Below are positions 60,640 through 64,000 of a DNA stretch of 64,000 bases, piece by piece (the stretch's first letter is position 1; the number at the start of each line of letters is the position of its first letter). The stretch spans positions 2,790,001 through 2,854,000 of the forward strand of contig NZ_BAAAXV010000009.1 in assembly GCF_039535785.1 (NCBI RefSeq). The letters run 5' to 3'. The DNA comes from Nonomuraea helvata (GTDB lineage: Bacteria; Actinomycetota; Actinomycetes; Streptosporangiales; Streptosporangiaceae). The notes beneath the pieces are model-generated. The model was given only the letters and a program-made list of their open reading frames with translations, made no database searches and had not been told where the DNA came from. The translations under genes and the position numbers were made by a program.

Positions 60640-61605
60640 TCAGGACCCGGTCACGGTCTGCGGCTGCCAGGAGAAGACGGCGGAGGTCCTGGGGTCGGCC
60701 GTGACCCGCAGCCAGTGGGCGGCGGTGTCGCCGTACGTCTCCAGGCGGGTCAGATTGGGCACCCCGGCGTACCCGGGCTCCACCTCGTAGACGTGCTCGT
60801 CGCCGTGCACGAGCAGGACCGGCTTGCCGTAGGCCCGCGCCCGCTCCACGATCCTGGCCCTGATGTCGGCGAACCCCGGCGTGTCCGTGGGCTCGGCCTG
60901 CATCATCAGCAGCACGCCCGGCGCGTTCGTACGGCCGGCGACGGCGAAGGCGTCGTCGATCCAGTCGAGCGCGGCGGCCTTGCGCGCCTCGAACTCGGCC
61001 AGCCGCTCCTGCGGGCGGTCGCCGCCGGGCAACTGGCTCCACGGCGCCAGGTCGTTCTCGCTGCCGACCGCGTGCACCGTGGCGAAGACCACGCGGGCCC
61101 GGGTGAACAGCACGTTCTCCCGGTAGTCACGGTGGCGTGGGTCGCGGGCCTGGGTCCGCACGCCCATCGGGTGCCCGCCGAGCGTACGCCCCGCGACGGG
61201 GTAGAACACGCGGCGGACCGCTTCCAGGCGTTCGGTGGGAAGGTAACCGCCCGCGGCGGTGCGGTGGCAGTCGGTCCACTCGTTGTCGCCGGGGGTCAGC
61301 ACGAACGGTTCGTCGAAGGTGCCGAAAAGGGTGGCCAGAGTGGCGAAGCGGGCGTCGTCGCAGGTGGTGGAGCCGCTCTTGACGTCGCCCGCGTGGAGCA
61401 CGAAACGTACGTCCCGGTCGGCGTTGACGGCTCCGATCAGGCTCGGCAGCGCGGCCTGCTGCTCGTCGCCGTACGGGGTGTCGCCGATGAGGGCGAAGGT
61501 GACGGCGGACCCGCCCTCCGTGCCGGAGGGGGCGGCGTGCGCCGAGCCGGACGGCACGACCAGCGACGATGCGATGAGGGCAGCCATGAACAGAGATTTG
61601 CGCAT
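60640..61605 (-). CDS. Secreted metallophosphoesterase-like protein
   Basis: 321 residues. Signal peptide ending SGSAHAA, then calcineurin-like motifs: ALIGDTPYGD, VLHAGDVKSG, LTPGDNEWTDC and LLVHGDEHVY (Asp where family usually has His). Probably a two-metal phosphatase acting outside the cell; substrate unknown. Divergence in the last motif leaves activity open. Confidence 0.78.
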   Translation of the reverse strand: MRKSLFMAALIASSLVVPSGSAHAAPSGTEGGSAVTFALIGDTPYGDEQQAALPSLIGAVNADRDVRFVLHAGDVKSGSTTCDDARFATLATLFGTFDEPFVLTPGDNEWTDCHRTAAGGYLPTERLEAVRRVFYPVAGRTLGGHPMGVRTQARDPRHRDYRENVLFTRARVVFATVHAVGSENDLAPWSQLPGGDRPQERLAEFEARKAAALDWIDDAFAVAGRTNAPGVLLMMQAEPTDTPGFADIRARIVERARAYGKPVLLVHGDEHVYEVEPGYAGVPNLTRLETYGDTAAHWLRVTADPRTSAVFSWQPQTVTGS

Positions 61606-61645
61606 GCGCGATTCTCAGCAGGCGCCGTACACCAGCCGATGACGT

Positions 61646-61660
61646 CGAGCCGACGGCTCG
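61646..61660 (-). terminator. Short hairpin after microprotein gene
   Basis: CGAGCC-GAC-GGCTCG, 23 bases after the stop at 61684. Confidence 0.4.
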
Positions 61661-61683
61661 GAGAACCCTGGCCGACGAGGCCT

Positions 61684-61809
61684 CTAGGCGAACCGGAAAC
61701 CCGCGGGCTGGAAGATCGACGCGGCGAAGCTCTGGATGAAGCGCGTGATCAGCGCCTCAAGCAGCATCAGGGCGGCCTTGGCAAGCAGGGAGGCCAGGAA
61801 CTCGGACAA
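61684..61809 (-). CDS. 41-residue hydrophobic microprotein
   Basis: From TTG 61809: SEFLASLLAKAALMLLEALI then TRFIQSFAASIFQPAG and RFA. A single long amphipathic/hydrophobic helix with a short basic break, similar to small peptides I recall from Streptomyces genomes with a conserved FLASLLAKA core. GAGG stands a few bases upstream. No domain assignment. Could be a membrane-active or regulatory peptide. Confidence 0.55.
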   Translation of the reverse strand: MSEFLASLLAKAALMLLEALITRFIQSFAASIFQPAGFRFA

Positions 61810-61909
61810 CTCTCTACCTCACTAACGAAACTTCACTTAAGGACATATTTCGGTAGAAAGGTGTCTATACGGTCACGCTTCAGGTGTCCATTCGGTGAAC
61901 AGACGATGA

Positions 61910-64000
61910 CTACTCCGAGGCCGGCCGTTCGATCATCGCCGCCACCACGGCCGCGGCCACGGCGCAGCCGAGCCCGATCCCCCAGCCCACAGGGCCCACC
62001 GGGCGGCAGCCGAAGAGCTGGCTGAGCCCGGGCACCGAGACGATCACACCCAGCGCGGCCAGGGACGACACCGCGGCGAGCACCACCGTCCGATCCCGGC
62101 CGCCCAGCGCCAGAGTCTGCGTCAGCTGGGCCGACACCAGCCCGATGAGCCCCACCGTATCCGCCCTGCCGCGGGTGCCGGTCATCCGGGCCAGCAGCCA
62201 CGCCGCTCCCGCCGCGACGGCCGTGGTGACGGCGCGCAGGTAGATGTCGCGGGTCAGGGCCGCGCCGAGCGAGGCCTCGGGGCCCTCGGCGAGCAGTTTC
62301 TCGGGGCTCGCGGCGCTGGGCGGCCGGACGGCCACCGCCATCGCGGGCAGCATGTCGGTGAGCATGTTGACCAGCAGGAGCTGGCGGGCGTTGAGCGCGC
62401 TGCGCCCGGTGAGCAGGCTCGATCCGAGGGTGAAGGCGATCTCTCCGACGTTGCCGCCGAGCAGGATGCCGAGCGCGTCGCGTACGGAGGCCCACATGGC
62501 CCGGCCCTCGACGATCGCGTCGATGATCGTCTCGATGCGGTCGTCGATCACCACGATGTCGGCGGCGGCCCTGGTGGCGGGGGCGGCGTGCGACCCCAGC
62601 GCCACGCCCACGTCGGCCAGCCGGATCGCGGGCACGTCGTTGGCCCCGTCGCCGGTCACGGCCACGACGCTGCCGGCCTTGCGCAGGCAGGTGACGATCC
62701 GGGCCTTGTGCTCGGGTGTGACCCTGGCGAACACCGCCACCTCCGCCAGCGCCTCGGCCAGCTTGTCGTCGTCCAGCTCCTCGAGTTCGGGGCCGGTCAT
62801 GACGCGCAGGCCGTTCAGCGCGCCGGTCTCCGCGGCGATGGCCTCAGCCGTGCTGGGGTGGTCGCCGGTGAGCATGACGACGCGTACGCCGGCCCGGATG
62901 AGCCCCTCCACGCTCCGCTTGGCCGTCGGGCGCACCGGATCGGCCAGACCGAGGAACCCAAGGAAGCACAGGCTCTCGATGCGGGACTCGTCGAGGTCGG
63001 CGCGGCTGGAGGCGGGACGCTCGGCGACGGCGAGCACGCGGTAGCCGCGCAGGGCGAGCCGGTCCACCTCCTCCTCCAGCTGCCGCCTGATCCGGTCGTC
63101 CAGCGGGACCTTCTTCCCGTCGATCACGATGCTCGTGGAGGCGGTCAACACGATCTCGGGAGCGCCCTTGACGCTCAGCAGCTGCCCCGACTCGGACCGG
63201 CCGAGCACGGCGTGGTAGCCGCGGGCCGGCTCGAAGGGCAGCTCGTCCACGCGCTGCCAGGTGCGCAGGCCGTACCGGGGTGTGACGCCGAGCCTGCCCG
63301 CGCCGTCCACGATCGCGCGGTCCGTCGGGTGCGGGATGGCGCGCCCGCCCTCGAACCTGGGCCCCGCGCGCAGCGCCGCGCCGACGATGGCCCTCAGTTC
63401 GGGCGTGGCCTCCTCCACCGCCTGATCGACCCGGCCGTCCGACACCCGGCGCAGGCTGATGTGGCCCTCGGTGAGGGTGCCCGTCTTGTCGAAGCAGAGC
63501 ACGTCCACCCGGCCGAGCGCCTCGATCGTGGACGGGTTGCGTACCAGTGTGTTGTGTGCCGACAGCCGCTTGGCCGAGGCGAGCTCGGCCACGGTGGCGA
63601 CGAAGGGCAGCCCTTCGGGGACCGCCGCGACCATCATGCTCACCGCGGGTCCGACCGCCTGCGACAGCGGCGAGCCGCGGAGCAGCTCGACGGCCATCAG
63701 GAGCAGGCCGGAGCCGAGGGCGGCGGGGAGTATGCGGCGGCTCAGCGCGCGCAGGCGCAGCTCCACCCCGCTCGGCGGCGGGCCTTCCTGGGTCAGCCTG
63801 GCGGTCCTGCCCGCCTCGGTCGCCTCTCCCGTGGCCACGACCACGGCGAGACCGTGCCCCGCCGCGACGGTCGTCCCCTCGTACACCATCGAGGCGCGCT
63901 CCGCGATGGCGGGCGCCGCGGTCGGCGCGTCGGTCTTGGTGACGAGCTGCGACTCGCCGGTGAGAGGGGACTCGTCGATCTCGAGCCCGTGCGCCTGGAT
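61910..64000 (-). CDS. P-type cation-transporting ATPase (N-terminus outside window)
   Basis: 697 residues are present; the frame is open to the last base. Actuator motif DESPLTGES near 63960, the type II membrane motif VPEGLPFVATV, phosphorylation site CFDKTGTLTEG, and hinge motifs MLTGDHPSTAEA and VAVTGDGANDVPAIRLADVG are all present. It resembles the mycobacterial CtpI/CtpE group and pumps an unknown cation (Ca2+, Mg2+ or similar). Confidence 0.92.
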   Translation of the reverse strand: MQAHGLEIDESPLTGESQLVTKTDAPTAAPAIAERASMVYEGTTVAAGHGLAVVVATGEATEAGRTARLTQEGPPPSGVELRLRALSRRILPAALGSGLLLMAVELLRGSPLSQAVGPAVSMMVAAVPEGLPFVATVAELASAKRLSAHNTLVRNPSTIEALGRVDVLCFDKTGTLTEGHISLRRVSDGRVDQAVEEATPELRAIVGAALRAGPRFEGGRAIPHPTDRAIVDGAGRLGVTPRYGLRTWQRVDELPFEPARGYHAVLGRSESGQLLSVKGAPEIVLTASTSIVIDGKKVPLDDRIRRQLEEEVDRLALRGYRVLAVAERPASSRADLDESRIESLCFLGFLGLADPVRPTAKRSVEGLIRAGVRVVMLTGDHPSTAEAIAAETGALNGLRVMTGPELEELDDDKLAEALAEVAVFARVTPEHKARIVTCLRKAGSVVAVTGDGANDVPAIRLADVGVALGSHAAPATRAAADIVVIDDRIETIIDAIVEGRAMWASVRDALGILLGGNVGEIAFTLGSSLLTGRSALNARQLLLVNMLTDMLPAMAVAVRPPSAASPEKLLAEGPEASLGAALTRDIYLRAVTTAVAAGAAWLLARMTGTRGRADTVGLIGLVSAQLTQTLALGGRDRTVVLAAVSSLAALGVIVSVPGLSQLFGCRPVGPVGWGIGLGCAVAAAVVAAMIERPASE

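Noticed and set aside
60715..62025. Long plus-strand open frame of 436 codons
   Set aside because: Antisense to the metallophosphoesterase-like gene, which has signal peptide and motifs; composition is typical of a high-GC shadow frame.
1..64000. Search for tRNA, rRNA, CRISPR arrays, transposases and attachment sites
   Set aside because: No tRNA-like cloverleaf, spaced repeat array or transposase motif was seen by eye; a covariance-model scan would be needed to exclude small RNAs.

Overview
The window is about 64 kb of very GC-rich DNA. Codon use, Tat and lipoprotein signals, F420-type and PPOX enzymes, LAL, LacI and TetR regulators, and actinobacterial microproteins all point to a filamentous actinomycete chromosome. 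A Streptosporangiales-like organism such as Nonomuraea is my best guess, but that placement is inference. I saw no tRNA, rRNA, CRISPR array, insertion sequence or origin.

Layout. 1-2490: the 3' part of a GH2 exo-beta-D-glucosaminidase carrying FnIII and CBM domains. 2.5-7.2 kb: an MFS/hydrolase pair, then MarR, a DHA2 pump and a PPOX protein. 7.3-11 kb: a heterodimeric ABC exporter. 11-16.4 kb: a carbohydrate ABC importer (binding lipoprotein plus two permeases, no ATPase) with a GH43 enzyme, behind three LacI-type operators. 16.4-18 kb: a HicB-like gene with a frame-broken partner, then a secreted protein with its own frame break. 18-24.3 kb: serine hydrolase, MHS-family transporter, LuxR-type two-component system, secreted TAP-like hydrolase. 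24.4-27.3 kb: nucleoside hydrolase and adenosine deaminase divergent from a LacI regulator, with mirrored operators between. 27.4-30.4 kb: cytochrome bd oxidase (cydAB) and a helix-turn-helix regulator. 30.4-37.5 kb: AraC regulator and aromatic amino-acid decarboxylase, a TIGR04222 protein with a Cys-Gly tail, LLM oxidoreductase/TetR pair, an SNase-fold protein and a secreted pectate lyase. 37.7-41.5 kb: TetR, ferredoxin, P450, FAD monooxygenase, TrmO. 41.6-44.8 kb: a large LAL regulator and a YciI protein.

44.9-58.6 kb is the most notable part: a complete-looking locus for a group 1h (high-affinity, atmospheric-H2) [NiFe] hydrogenase. A 13-gene operon on the minus strand runs small subunit, large subunit, NifU-like protein, DUF5947, a 72-residue protein, DUF6084, an unknown 292-residue protein, maturation protease, a 35-residue membrane microprotein, then hypA, hypC, hypD and hypE. 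hypF lies upstream on the same strand, and a small membrane protein diverges from the hydrogenase promoter. Facing the operon end-on is a plus-strand operon of two SIS-domain proteins around a HypC-like protein, which I regard as the best candidate for an undescribed maturation module. No hypB is present in the window. The hydrogenase and the cytochrome bd oxidase 20 kb away fit a metabolism that feeds scavenged H2 into respiration during starvation, but that link is inferred.

58.6-64 kb: a secreted protein of five ~43-residue repeats, an alpha/beta hydrolase, a GlsB-family membrane protein, a secreted metallophosphoesterase-like protein, a 41-residue hydrophobic microprotein and the 3' part of a P-type ATPase that leaves the window.
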